A stretch of DNA of 64,000 nucleotides from Baylisascaris procyonis (GCA_037389465.1 JAZARR010000032.1:3420001-3484000); one strand, 5' to 3'; shown: positions 12,310 to 24,881, numbered from the stretch's first letter. Numbers and translations: made by a program. Notes: generated by a model from the letters alone, not told the origin.

Positions 12310-15300
12310 CTCATTTACTGTAAATTTCATGGGTGATAGGTGGGTCATTTGCATCTAGGAAGGTGCATAGCTAACAGCTGTTTGATCATGAGCAGACTTT
12401 ACATAGGTACTTTCTGAGTTCAAGGCATCGAAAATTTTGATCGCCTAAGGAAATGGGGATGAGGGGCAGAACCTCCGTGTTAGCAAAATCTAGGGTGTAT
12501 GGCAGGCTTTTTCACGGTGCGATTTATCATCTTGATAGTACAAAACAACTTTTGAAAGGCTTAGCTCGCCGAGTGTTAACTGGGTGCGTTCAAAAGTTAT
12601 AAGGCTTCAGAAATCTGATAAATGTGAACGACAAGCTTCATTTACCAGTCGCACTCTAAAGTCGAAGGTCACGAATTACACAAATGAACTGGAAGATGCC
12701 GCCAAAGGCATTATTCAGGATGAGGAACTGTTGGCAAGGAATCTGTTTTACTTAACGCTGCTCTTAAGGGTCATTAAGTGTATTGCTAGAGACTTAAAAA
12801 GCATCTCTAGAATTTTTTTTTGATGCCTTATCAGCTTTCAAATGGCCGTGAAATTCTAATCTAATGTTTAACGTCTATCTAGATAGAGTGCATCCTAGCT
12901 TTCTGATATCACCTCTGCAATATCTACTCACTCTTTTTTGTTGCATATATCCTTGAACAAGAAAGCTGAACTGTGTAAATAAATCGCTTCAGTAAAACCA
13001 TTTGTTCGAAGAAACAAGAATTCAAAAAAGAGCTCGCAAACTTCAGGGTCAGATGATAAAGTTTTGGCCCATTGAAGTCAATAGTTGCTAAGATTCAAGA
13101 GGCGTGCAAAAAGGATTTTTAATTGTCAGCTTCACAAAGTTTGACTGTTTTTGACTTTTGAAAGCCTGCATTACTGTATTTTATGTATCGGTTTGTCATG
13201 AAGCACTGGAAAAGCCAACCAATGATGCTTTGAATGAAATTCTATACCAATAAAAACATTAAACTTCCAAGATGCACGAAGTACTGGAGTACACGTGCAA
13301 TTAGGTGTGATTCTATTATGCAAATAAATGGTTTTATGTTCACAATATCCATGAATTAGCCTGGCCGACGCTTTAGTCAGCATCAAACAGGCTTAAAGCA
13401 AAAGCATTGTGTGAGTAGGGCAACAGCGATTCGTTAAACGATTGACTAGATGCCTAAACAAAGGCAAAGGTTTCCTTTAGTAAACGGTTCCCCAGGGGTG
13501 TGGGTTATAGATATTTATAAGGGTCGCAGCAAACACAGAGTAGGTACCCCCATCGACAGCACCATCGAGTTGAGTCACTCTTTAAGCGAGGGGCATAGTT
13601 GACAACGCCTAGTTGTATTCATTTATTATATTCTTTGCAAATGCCAAAAACACATTATCGCATAAGTATATTTTTACGGAACCGTAGTCGATACTTAATT
13701 TCCGGCTAGGCCAAGTCTGCTTAGATGCATACAGGCGAACTGGACCAAAATTGAGTCCTGACAATGCTCTGCTTACGCACGGACAGAAACACGGCGTAGG
13801 CAGGAAACTTTTTGAACAGTAAAAAAATGGTACCTGTCGACAGGAACGCAAATCCAAAAGCAAAAGACGGTGTGATAGGGCTCCACTTCATTAATCCGCG
13901 GAATAGTTACATCGTATTTCAATTGATCCATTCACCGCAACAAGTGTTCTACGAAAGCTTCGTGCCCCCACAAGCCGACCAATGCAAAATTGAAATTCAG
14001 CCTGCATAAAATAAGCGTACATTTTCGAGCACATTGAAATTTGTGCCTCTTTTTAAAAAAGTGAGTCAGCATGAAATTTGCCATGAGGGATGAGACTTAA
14101 GTTACGTTATGCTAATCTAAAGCCCAGATATTAGTTCACCTGTTCTTCTGGAGAGGCAAATCAAAGGTCCGGATCCAATACATTAAAAATCCTTCGATCC
14201 CACAGAAGAACAAAGTCCTCTTCGAGAGATCAGGGACTCCTCACGCCAGACTTCATGGGTTCAAAAATTCTTCGATATGGCGAAGGATGTTTGGAAGACG
14301 AATGCTGCTCTTATGACCTGAAAAGTTGCTCTCTGCGGCTGCAGCGATAAGAAAAAGCTGCATGATACACCGTACTGCAAAGAGACACTATGAAACAAAA
14401 CCTGATGCAAAAAATTCAAGGTGGAAATTACACTTCATTGACGATAAAATTTTGCGGAAGAAAAATTAGTGACAACAAACAGCAACGAGAGATAGTACGC
14501 TTGACGTACGCTAGGGAGAGCACCATCCATCCAAAGCGATATTCAAGAGTTATACTATAATGTGCTCAACTTCGCTAAAAACTGCCCGAGAGAGTATCTC
14601 AGAGCATTTGTCATCCTAGTCACCACATTTTCGAGGGGGCGCCGGGAGGTAGATGGGAGGGCTCGTCTTTCCGCAAACTAAGAAGCGTAAGCATCAAATA
14701 CAAGGAAGTCATCGCAATTATGAACCCTCTGAAAACTGGAAAATGAACAGTTGATGTTGCGCCCCTTCGTGGTTAGAGCGGCGATGTGCCATGATGCATA
14801 CGCCGACGTAGTGTTGACGAGGACGGGAAGAATCTTTATTAGACGAAGATGGACAAGCGAAGCAGAATGAACATGCGTACACACAACGCGCGATGATTTT
14901 TTTGGCGTAGTGCGGACGTGGTTACAGTAGCCTTGATCTAGGGGCGGGGCACATCAGTACGGTAGCGTTATATCTATGCTCAACCAGTGATGCGTGCTGA
15001 GCGATCATTGACGGGCGGCTATTGGCTATGCGGCTATATGCATATATCGATTGGCATCTCTGTGAATGGTGACTCTGCATCTCTTTCCATCTCTTTCATG
15101 CATGGCAATTTCAGTTAGTTGATGTTGATTCGCATCCCGTTACTCTTCGGTAGTGAGGCGACTTCTGGTTTTTGATATATGAAGTCATCATGTCCCTGAA
15201 ACTTATTACCAATTGATTGGCTAGCACATTGCAGGTGCAGTTAAGTTTCCATTAAGTGAGGGTTGTGATTGGGAAGTATTCTTCATCATCGTGGCCATTT

Positions 15301-15500
15301 ACCCACCCGATACTTGATATGGGTTTGCTGTCGATCGTCGTCGCTTGGTGCTCTTGTAATGTGATTTCAGAATGTTTCATTGTGAGTTTAGTGTTGTTTT
15401 GCTAACATGTGCAGTTCTTATCTTTTCATGTTGTTTTATTATCATATGTCAGTTCTATTTTACTTCCCCTTCCTTTTTGTTTACTTGGTTTCTTGTGTTC
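12310..15500. other. intergenic or intronic, no supported exon
   Basis: It contains short ORFs (for example 12584-12823, 13609-13863 minus, 13812-14009) with no splice context or homology. The segment at 14805-14890 resembles 18930-19030. Confidence 0.4.
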
Positions 15501-15503
15501 CAG

Positions 15504-15599
15504 ATTTACCGTGTTTTGCACTCACAATTTTTGTTGCAAGGAGAGAGCATTGCGCTGAAGGCAAGTCAGCGACTTAAAGAAATGAATGGACAAGACTAG
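15504..15599 (+). CDS. probable terminal exon of an unrecognised gene
   Basis: After a strong acceptor (TCTTGTGTTCCAG) 31 codons run to a TAG: IYRVLHSQFLLQGESIALKA, then SQRLKEMNGQD. The sequence is helical and polar and reads like coding sequence, with more G/C than the T-rich intron before it. No upstream exon ending in phase 0 was identified between 12.3 and 15.5 kb. It could be an alternative 3' end of the Q-rich gene or a separate gene. Confidence 0.45.
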   Translation: MYRVLHSQFLLQGESIALKASQRLKEMNGQD

Positions 15600-16131
15600 T
15601 TCCTTTTTCTTAAGCTGCTAAGAGAAAGCAACATTATAGGGTCACTTTATGTTTGAAATCTTCAAAAAAGTACCGGTTGCCGAATGCGCCAATACGGTGT
15701 CTCATTTTCCCATATGTTTTCGTGTTCTCTGTTTTTAGTGCAATAGCATGTTTTAACATTGCTTTCTTTTCATCAGGGTTCTTTATCAGTGTATCGTTTG
15801 AATTTTTATTTTTATTTTTTGTTTTATTTTGTTTTGATTCCTGAGTGCACCTATGGGAGGGATTGGGCGTGCCATTTGAATGTCATAGGAAGGGGTTAGC
15901 AACCGCTTATATATGCAGTGGAGTGTAGATGATCTCAGTGATACACACTGTACAGCGAGCACAGACGGGATGTTTTGTAGAGTTATGAGATTGCACTCTT
16001 AATTTCGATTGTTGCTTGGTTCAAAGTTATATTGTGGCGATCGTTTCCTGCTTGTTACTATTTCTCATCCCTGTCCCTCCCAATTCGAGGTGCTTTTGCG
16101 ATAATGCTGTGTTATTATTTGATCATTTGCT

Positions 16132-16137
16132 AATAAA
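16132..16137 (+). terminator. AATAAA polyadenylation signal
   Basis: AATAAA 533 bases downstream of the stop at 15599, the first on this strand after that exon. It is a plausible end of its 3' UTR. Confidence 0.35.
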
Positions 16138-17358
16138 TGAAAGTAAAGGGAATCGTTTCGTTTAGCAAACGAGTGGGAAGATGACCGATTCAGAAATCTC
16201 GTCTCCTTCATGATGAGTTGGATGAATTTCTCGATGGATTTTTGTTTGCATGAGGTGTTTCACCTGACATTTTGATGAAGAAAACGCATGTAAATATGAA
16301 TTGCACAGTTCGAAAAAGTAGCATTAGCCCTCCCACTTTGCAATTGAATTCATGAGGAGTGCTTCTAGAGGTATAACTCAAGTATGACCACTTTTATTGG
16401 AAGGTTGAATAAGCAAGATGTACGATGGTTGTTGCTGAGACGGGGTGGTGAAAGTTATTGCATGCATATTTGCATCTCGATAGAGCTCTTGTTTGCATAG
16501 GTAACTGGACTGCACTCGGATATGGAGGAAAGAGGCACTTTTTTGTTCCGAGACTGTGGTGAAATTGGGAACATTTCTTTAGACGATATTCTAATAACTA
16601 AAGAAAATGGATGGCGAATTTTGACTGTTTGCTCGAATTTTTTCAGTATTGGTTTATTAAAACGATTGACTACAGCACCGCGCATCCATAGAGTCATAGC
16701 ATGTCACAGTGACACCTGTCAATATGAAGGAATGCTGCAAATCGATCAGTTTAAGAAAACATTATGTGCAGATAAAAAACGTATTTCGATTACAACACTT
16801 TGCTTTGTAGCCAACTGTTTCGTGAGGTGATTGTTCGTGTAAAGAACATAAGAAAGCCTGGTCCCATACCATCCCGTACCTATTGCTCTTACTCGCCTTT
16901 GAAAAAAGTGGTGTCTGGAATAATGGTTGCAGTGATGTACTGGTTGCAGTATATCGAGTGTTGTGCGAAATGATTTCCTTTGACACGAGGAGCCGGATTA
17001 AGTTTTCGATTTTTTTCCATTCTTTTTATCACCGTCATCATTTCTCACAAGTTGCTACCTATCGGGGTTCTCCTCATCGAAGTTCCGCTCCTCGCGGTGG
17101 CTGCGCTGCCTGTCATTGAAGGCCATTGCACGGGCAATGATTACCTGGTTTTGAATTTTGCTTTGAAATTTCATCAGAACGGCGGTGAGCCACAAACCGA
17201 CACCTTTCAAATCAGTAAATAAAATTTACTCCGCTCGAATTTTTGCGCAAATCAGTAGTTACTCGAAAAAAAGAGCAGAAGCTAGAGTTTGAGGAAGCAA
17301 TTGTTTCTTTGCCTATTCGCTTTGTCGGAGGCATGTTTCATGCGTCCTTTGTTGTACA

Positions 17359-17919
17359 GTGAATTTGCTTTTGTTGGGAGGGGAGAATAGGAGGAGTTTT
17401 CCCTATGTGCTGTTTACTCAGCAGTACGTGAACTCGAGTTTAACCCAGATGAGAATGAAAGATCATGCCAAGCAAGCTCCAGAAGCATTGCGATTGCAGA
17501 GGGAAGCATCAAACAGTTGCGAAGAGACATGGAGGCATGCTGATCCTCAGTGTGTGTCATATTATCTGACTTGTGACTCATCCAGCTTAGTGTTACTTAA
17601 TGACCGCATTGATTCCATCTGGCACAATATTTCCCCTCGGAAACGAACCGCAGCAAGCAAAACGGTAATGCATCATAAATCATTGTTCAGAACAGTTGGT
17701 CCCCAAAGTGTGAACTTTCCTGCTTTGCTAACAACACATCGCACTCTTATCTTTTGCATTATTCCTTTTTTGGAAACGCATTGCGGGCACTTTCTTCAGC
17801 GGAAAAGATTCATCGCATTTTTGAAGAAGCACCTTTATGGCTACGATTCTTCCCAGAAGGGGGTTACGACTAGCGAATTCATTAGCGAATGTAGAAAGGC
17901 AGAAGAGAAATATTTCTGA
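17359..17919 (+). CDS. 187-codon ORF, unrecognised (possible exon or gene)
   Basis: This is the longest uninterrupted reading frame in the window (186 residues plus stop). It begins at a GTG just after an acceptor-like TTGTTGTACAG, so it may be an internal or terminal exon; the first ATG is at 17449. The product is soluble and basic near its end (FLKKHLYGYDSSQKGVTTSE), with six cysteines and no signal peptide or clear transmembrane helix. No domain is recognised. By a rough stop-frequency estimate an ORF this long is uncommon but not impossible by chance. It lies just upstream of retroelement remnants and could be transposon-derived. Confidence 0.3.
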   Translation: MNLLLLGGENRRSFPYVLFTQQYVNSSLTQMRMKDHAKQAPEALRLQREASNSCEETWRHADPQCVSYYLTCDSSSLVLLNDRIDSIWHNISPRKRTAASKTVMHHKSLFRTVGPQSVNFPALLTTHRTLIFCIIPFLETHCGHFLQRKRFIAFLKKHLYGYDSSQKGVTTSEFISECRKAEEKYF

Positions 17920-18654
17920 TTAAGGGGACATCATTGCGTTGAACGAGGGAGTATAGCTGGATTTCAACAGACCATAATGTTGCACTTCCTTCGAACTGCT
18001 TGCGTTTGCTGCAGCCTCAGAGCCTTTTTAGCTTGCGCCGATTCATGCTTCCTTCGCATTATACTTGCATCTCATTCCATCCGGTTTTCTAGTTTCATTC
18101 CCTGAGAATTTTTTTTTTACGAGGATTTGCACTGTTAGTGTAGAATTTGGCAAGCACGCAAGGCAACAACTTTAGCATAGGAAAGGGACAAGCAGAAGGA
18201 GTACTCACAATTACATTTCACTATATGCTTGTTCTATTATAAAGTTATCTCAGCTCCATTATCTCAGGCGATAGCAAACAGTGGACAGAAAAGAGTATCT
18301 GCCACACAGATCTCGGAAGGCATAGAGAAATTCCCTGCAAACGGTGCTGCCCAAAATAACCTTGCGAACACTGAATCTCTTCTACTGCAGAGATAATCGC
18401 TAGCTGTCACCGATCACTACTCGAAGCAGCATACAAAGGAAAATATTACTTTAAGAAGGAAGTAGCAGCAGTAGCAGCACTTCCATCACCGGTGAAAAAA
18501 GGACGTGGAGGGGAGGGCGGAGGTTTTGCGCTCCTAGACTCAGTGAAATTGACAATAACATAAGGCGCTGGCAGCGGCACAACTGCTACCTTTTCTCGAG
18601 TTCAACCCCGATTATGTCTTGCGAAGAGATCCCTACGTTTAACCGGGATTTTTT

Positions 18655-18892
18655 CCTTGTTTATTATTCTCTTATTATTCTTTTTCTTCATTCCTGTTTA
18701 TTTTTCCATTTATCACTCTTTCTTAACATTCATTTTTATTATTCTTTTTCAATATTCTTTTTTATTATTCTTTTTCATCATTCATTTGTATTATTCCTTA
18801 TCCTTATTCTTTGTTATTGTTCTTTATAATTATATTTTGTTATTACTCCTCATTATTACTCTTCGTTATTATTCTTTATTATTGTTATGTCT
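18655..18892. repeat. degenerate TTATT/TTTTCAT low-complexity tract
   Basis: About 240 bases built from imperfect copies of TATTATTCTTTTT-like units; almost purine-free on the plus strand except for A. Any reading frames in it are low-complexity artefacts. Confidence 0.8.
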
Positions 18893-18929
18893 CTGACTGG
18901 TGGTGTTACGTCGCTGAGTGGCGGTGCGG

Positions 18930-19030
18930 TTGATGCGCGCTGATGTAGACGAAGACGGCAATTGAGGAGGAAGCTTTATTAGAACCGGAGTAGTGAGAGA
19001 GACGCACACAAGACGCACACACAAAAACAA
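18930..19030. repeat. possible LTR/UTR-like fragment next to the Gypsy element
   Basis: This segment (GATGTAGACGAAGACGG, then GCTTTATTAG, then acgcacac repeats) resembles 14805-14890 (GACGTAGTG, GACGAGGACGG, CTTTATTAG, then acacac). Two diverged copies of one dispersed sequence are likely. An LTR origin is only a guess from its position before the retroelement. Confidence 0.25.
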
Positions 19031-19394
19031 TGGAAAAGGCACAGCTCAAATAGTAGTCGTCACGAGACAATCCATGTTGAAATATGATAGCCCTGCTATC
19101 CATTCACGTGATCTCTAAAACATTACTGCGCGTCATGACATGGCCATAGTAAATGGCAATCTTTACCCCGTGCATGCGTTTTGCAAAACCATTTTCGGTG
19201 TGCCAAGTCATCACTTTGAATGTGATGAATCATCATCACATATTCAACACCTCCCCTTTTTGAAGTGGAAGAGAGGTAGGGGGGGGGGGGTTAAAGGTCG
19301 CATCACCATACGTCTTTCGTTGTGGTTCGATGATGCCATCGTAGACGTTGGCGTGTTCGTCTCGCACGTCTCGGTTGTTCGTCGGCTTGACTGG

Positions 19395-20670
19395 GTTTCT
19401 CACAGGAGATTGACCATTTGCTGGCTGCAGATATGCTGTCCCCCGTCGATCACTCTGACTGTGCAACACCTATCGTCGTCGTTCAAAAGAAGAATGGGTC
19501 ATTTTGACTCTGTGTAGACTTCTCTACTGGACTGAAGGACGCTCTTGAGCAGCACCAACACCCACTACCGATTCCGGGCGATATCTTCACCAGCTGACTG
19601 TAGGCCGTTTCTTCTCTCAGATCGACCTCTCCGAAGCTTACCTTCAGCTGGAAATGGATGAAAAATCTCGGGCACTGTTGACACTCAATATTCACCGCGT
19701 ACTTTACCGATACAACCGTCTACCCTTTGGGATGAAGCACGCTCCCGGCATCTTCCAGCGACAAATGGACGCCCTCATCGCTGGACTCGAGGGTGCTGCT
19801 GCTTATCTCGACGACCTTATTATTACTGGCAGAACCGTGAACGAACACAATAGACGTCTCGAGGTTTTTTTCACAGAATTCACAACTATGGTTTCCGTGT
19901 TCGTCTGGAGAAGTGTGTCTTCCTGAAGACGAGATCAACTCCTCGGATTCGTGGTCAGTGCCGAAGGACGACGCCTCTACCTAGCGAAGATCGAGGCAAT
20001 ACACAAGATGCCACCTCCGAGGGACGTCAGCCAGCTTTGCGCCTTTCTCGGTCTCCTTAATTTCTAAGGAACCTTTGTCAAAGATCTGCACAAGCTACGC
20101 ATTCCGCTAGACGCCCTTACCAAGAAGGACGCCGCCTACAAATGGACGGCACAGTGCCAATCTTTCTTCGATCACATCAAGGCAACGCTGACGTCGGATT
20201 CGCTACTGACACACCTCAATCCCAACTCGCCAATCGTCGTCGCTGCAGACGCTTCCAACTATGGGTTGGAGCAGTCCTGTCACATCGGTTTCCGAACGTG
20301 TCGAAAAAGGCTATTTACCATGCCAGTCGCACCCTGACACCAGCTTAAAAGAACTACAGCCAAATAGAAGAGGAAGCGTTCGCACTTATCTTCGCCGTGC
20401 AGAAGTTCCACGGATTTCTCCATGGGCGCCTTCACGCTGAAGACAGATCACAAACCACTCTTATCCATCCTCGGAAGCAAGAAAGGAACATCCGTTTATA
20501 GTCCAAGTCGTCTTCAGCGATGGGCCACAATGTTACTCAACTGCGACTTCACCATCGAATACGTCAACGCAAGGGATTTCAAACAAGCGGATGCGCTATC
20601 TCACCTAAGCGCGGCGCACCGATGGGAGCAAGAGGATTATGTGATCAATGCGGAGGTCACCACAAACACG
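19395..20670 (+). pseudogene. decayed Ty3/Gypsy retrotransposon pol (RT and RNase H)
   Basis: Reverse transcriptase signatures are visible across shifted frames: the region before palm motif A (QIDLSEAYLQLEMDE), the RLPFGMKHAP segment, the active-site box YLDDLIITG (19803-19829), and then a thumb-like region. RNase H signatures follow (VVAADASNYG near 20240; TDHKPLLSILGSKKG near 20446; the ADALSHLS end near 20590). The copy is broken: premature stops (for example 19505-19507 and 20065-20067) and several frameshifts. The longest open pieces are 19654-19926 and 20422-20799. It is a dead genomic copy, and GC content is higher than in the host sequence around it. Confidence 0.9.
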
Positions 20671-20785
20671 CACGCACACGTTCGCGCACACACACGCTCA
20701 CGCACACAAACGCTTGCGCACACACACGCACTCTCGCCTGCACACCCCCCCCCCTCTCCCTGCATACACACCCTCGGACACAGGG
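20664..20785. repeat. CA-rich simple repeat with a poly-C run
   Basis: Imperfect CACACG/CACACA units followed by a run of nine C, immediately after the RNase H remnant. It is a microsatellite that has probably expanded inside the retroelement. Confidence 0.85.
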
Positions 20786-21134
20786 TGCCGATTACTTAGT
20801 GAAGGTGTAAGGGCTTCCGTTGGTAAGTAAAGGGCCAGGGATGACGATTACAAGGAAGCATCATTCCATTACCAGTGAGCTTTATGCGACAGATATATGG
20901 CATAAATAGAAACATCGCACAATCGGTAATTGACGACGACATTTGTGCGCGATGGATACATCATCTGCGAATCAACAGCGCGCGGGTTCGAATGCGTTAA
21001 AGTAGAGAAACAGACAGGCGCAACAATAGCTATCGCAGAGACAATCTAACAATTTGTGCAATTCTGTACGTCGCCTGCGTTTAGCTAACCAATATAAGCC
21101 TATTGCCAACATCGTTGCGTCATGCAGTTTGATA

Positions 21135-21137
<3 letters not shown>

Positions 21138-21205
<68 letters not shown>
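21138..21205. repeat. (TA)n microsatellite
   Basis: An uninterrupted AT dinucleotide array of about 68 bases. Confidence 0.97.
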
Positions 21206-21208
<3 letters not shown>

Positions 21209-21288
21209 TTAGTTCAGAATGGGATGAGTTTTACCAGGCATTGGCTACAAGAACATATTTTCATGGTGAAACTCTCTTATATATAGCA

Positions 21289-21400
21289 GGACTTCGCCGA
21301 ATTTGCCACAGCATTTCCTCACGCCACCGCCGGACACCAGAGTGATCAAGACTGCTGTCACTAACTTTGAAGAAAGGAGTATTGTTAAGGATGCATCTCG
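21289..21400 (+). pseudogene. possible Gypsy integrase remnant
   Basis: DFAEFATAF, then after a frameshift PPDTRVIKTAVTNFEER, resembles the F-x-x-FA-x-AFP segment of the Ty3/Gypsy integrase core and the helix after it. It sits in the right order and orientation, 3' of the RT/RNase H remnant, separated by the CA and TA repeats. The match is short and by eye. Confidence 0.35.
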
Positions 21401-22210
21401 CAGTCCGACGTCCGTTGAGCTCCATAGCGCTGCTTTATAGCGCTCAGGCGAAATTGCGTTGATCAGTGTTTACTGTGATGTTCAATTATGACTTCTTTCA
21501 AAGTAAATTTCTTAGAATTTCCCAGAAGGATTTAAAACTCATAGAATTACATCTCCTTCAATAACACACTGTTACTTCTCGGTGACCCTGTACACTGACC
21601 ATGTACGACTCCTCCGTGTTGATCTAAACAGTGATCGACAAAGTTTTTTAAAAAACGAGTAGAAGATAATCAAATAAAGGACCAATTAATACGTGTCGAT
21701 AAACACGTGACGCTAAAACTGCAAACCCTGTAGAAAAAACATTTAGAAAAATCTGTAGTTGGCTAGTCACTCAAGAATATTGCTACTTGTCTTATTTCTG
21801 AAATGTGCAGTGAGTGACAGAAGGGTCACTTCCCGAGCTTCTTTAAGGGTTTTGGTTGGTGCTATTGGCTTCTAGGTTGGTAGCGAGTGCTAGGACTAAT
21901 TTGAAGCAATCACATGAAGCACTCTAGAGTAACGTGCTGCTTATCATGGCAGTTATTTGTGAGACTCGATGGATGGTCACTACTAGAAGTGATAGACATG
22001 TGCACGGTAGACCAATCTGCTATAGACTAAGAGGGAATAATGCATTGTACAAGATAAGTCGAAGATCAGGAGCATACTGACAGATCAAACGACTGCCCAG
22101 GATGTGTCGTGAGGCCAACCTGAGGCAGAATCGGGAGGATTTAAAGTGAGTTGATGTGCCCATATTTTCATTCCAGCTGTTAGATTGTTCGTAAGGCCGA
22201 TTTGGCCCAG

Positions 22211-22440
22211 GTGTGTCGGTGGAAATGTTCGAGGAGATCGGCGGCGTCATGGAGTTCGCCGGGTGCGACGACGGGATCCTGCCGGCGATCGAGGCCATTC
22301 TTGTGAACAAGCCTTTACTTGCTTGTCCGTTGTTACACAAGTGTGATAAACTGTTGGCCTTTATACCTATATCATCTTCCAGTCTACTCGACCGCATCTT
22401 AAGAGAGGGTGCAAAATTTCAAGGCGATCTGGACGACTAG
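22211..22440 (+). CDS. GC-rich candidate terminal exon, unrecognised
   Basis: Following TTTGGCCCAG, a frame in phase 1 runs to a TAG at 22438. It reads VSVEMFEEIGGVMEFAGCDD, continues through a hydrophobic middle (ILPAIEAILVNKPLLACPLL) and ends acidic (GAKFQGDLDD). The first 90 bases are about 60% G+C, well above the surroundings. The opposite strand is also open across 22020-22397, so strand is uncertain. No family recognised. Confidence 0.3.
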
Positions 22441-22589
22441 AGGAGCCACAGGGAGCTAACCCTTACATATGAAAACTACATTCACACCTTTCCAACTATT
22501 ACAGTTCGGAAATGATTTGTCCATGTAGGCGTTTCCCACCAATCAACAGCAGTAATACTCCAGACCGCCTGCCATGCTCAACGGCAATT

Positions 22590-24880
22590 AAAGCATCACT
22601 GCGAAAAGTATGGCCACGAAACTGCATATCGTCTTTTTTGCCCGTATTAGCAACGTTAATACTCAGGAATAACGTGGTGCTCTCGATACATACTTTAAAA
22701 CAAAGAAGCTCATACGTCCCAACGGTCTGTAGACGTACCGAGCACCATTAAAACACACATCTGCCTCATGCCCTCTATTTTTAGAAATGTGCCATGGTTA
22801 GCCGTTCCCTCGAGAAATGGCAGCATCCCTTTCAATAACATCTACGAAGAATTTTAAGCATATCGCGCTAGCTGTTGCTTAGACATTCAAGTCAAAACTG
22901 ATTGCTGCAATAAGGCGCCCATAATAGCGTAATCATTTTAATCTTTTGTCCACTATATCGGTTCCAATTTTATTTTCGAATAGTACCATTTCAAAATGTC
23001 GTTTTCGAACATGCAATCGTATTTAAAATAGAACAGGGAGAATATTTAGGGCATACAACGCAGAACAACAATTTGAATCAGAGGAAACAAAAATTGCTGC
23101 ATTCTGACTTATCTCAAAGAAATAACCATCAAGTGAAAGTCGCTATAGCGCTCGTTGTCAAGAAAACAGATATCTTATGTAAGAGGTATCCGGTTCGGAT
23201 GATACTACTCCAGCAATATTCAAGCTTTCCACCTTCTAATAACTCATGTTTCAGAACGAATTTTTTGCTGGAAAATAAAATCGGCTAGCGTAAATATATT
23301 CAATATTGAAAACATCGGCACTATCAATATGCTCACATCAAATATATGTGTGCCTAATTGCACAACACATTATTTCAAGCCTCATTTGTTCTCAAATATG
23401 ACGATTAAATAGGTAAGCGTATGACTTCGGCAATTTTATATACTCCTGATGAGCAGGCCTTCCACTCACAATATCGCCTCAAGATAACATTTGCAGTTCA
23501 AGAACAATATGACATCTAATTCGATGAAACAAATAACAGAATAATGTGCGTAGAGAACAAAAAAATTGCTTATAAAACAGTGTGCACCAACGGATACGAA
23601 AGGGAAATTCGCAGTCATGAATTTATCGAATAAGAGAGAAGAAGAATAATTATGAGCGATGGTGATAAATTTCTGAGGAAACAACGAAAACCCGTAACAC
23701 CGAAATTATGCACACAGACACAGACACACAAAGAGCACATGCACCTAAAGGCAAGCCGTTAACGGCTTATGCACGCAAAAAGCGACAATAAAACCAACTC
23801 GTTGCTTCGAGCCCCTCCTCCTTTTCCTTATACCCTCACTCCTCTTTACAATATGCACACCTCTCAGGTTCACATAAGACTGAAAAATAAATAAAAGAGA
23901 ATATGGGAATTTACTCTTTAGCCACTTCCGCTTCCCGTATGAGATCATTCAGTGTCCTTCACGCGAAAGGATTTATTTCCAACCACAGTGCCAACATTTC
24001 CTTTTCTAGTTTCATTAATGAAACTTGCATATAATATAAAACCTTCTGCCAGTCCCCTCCTCCTTCCCTAACTAGGAATACTAACAATTTTGATATGAAG
24101 CCTCACGTCAAACTATAGCTGATTAATGCCCATATTTAGATTCTGCAATGCGCGCAACATAAAATGACCACTAGCCAGCAATCTACGTGCCCCGGCAACG
24201 ATGTGGTTACAATACACCACGACACCGGTGGCATCAATTTACATATAAAAGCCGTAAAAATTGGGAAATATGAAATGTTACGCTCGGCAACACAGTATAG
24301 AAGGTGTCTGATAGATTGTCTCCTCTGGTGTAAAGGCACATAGCACACGCTTAACTTGTTTTCATCCAAAATCCAACTGATGACTGCATGTTTCAAGTTT
24401 CATATTGAACATTACAAAGTTGTTGAGTAAATAATCAGGAAATCAGTGACAATGCGTATCATTTTTTGAAAAAGAAGAACGTCGACCTGAGAGAGTACAA
24501 TGGAAGTATTTGTGGCATGCGAAATCGTTTAACCCAGCGAATGAAAATAGGGATTTGAATGAAATGGCAGATGGAAATTTCTGCTCAGAAAGTCGGCACT
24601 AAAATCGTGATTGTAAAAGCTTATCTCCCTCATCGCCTCCAGCGAAATACATTTTTAACGAATAATTCGTAAATCGTGCGAATACAGCCCAAGGCGACTT
24701 ACTCAAGAGAGCACAGAGCAACACTCTGCGGTACCCACTAAGCTTTTTCCCCCGTCCTTATACAACAGAAGAAAGCAAGATCTTCGTTTGAGAACATTTT
24801 CTGAACATTATTTACAGCAGCAAGAGACAAACCCAACAAGCGTTATAAAACTTTGACGCTGAAGCCTCGTCCTCCACTAG
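22590..24880. other. intergenic, downstream of EFA6
   Basis: AT-rich, with scattered chance ORFs on both strands and no recognised gene. The EFA6 3' UTR must begin at 24881 and run toward lower coordinates. Confidence 0.5.
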
Positions 24881-24881
24881 A

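Noticed and set aside
12584..12823. 79-codon ORF with a charged helical start, considered as a BEL/Pao fragment
   Set aside because: The similarity was only a general impression; no protease, RT or LTR sequence lies nearby.
18614..18896. Two overlapping Phe/Ile/Leu-rich ORFs that look membrane-spanning
   Set aside because: They are produced by the TTATT low-complexity tract.
20981..20996. GGGTTCGAATGCG resembling a tRNA B box
   Set aside because: No A box or acceptor-stem pairing was found at tRNA distances.
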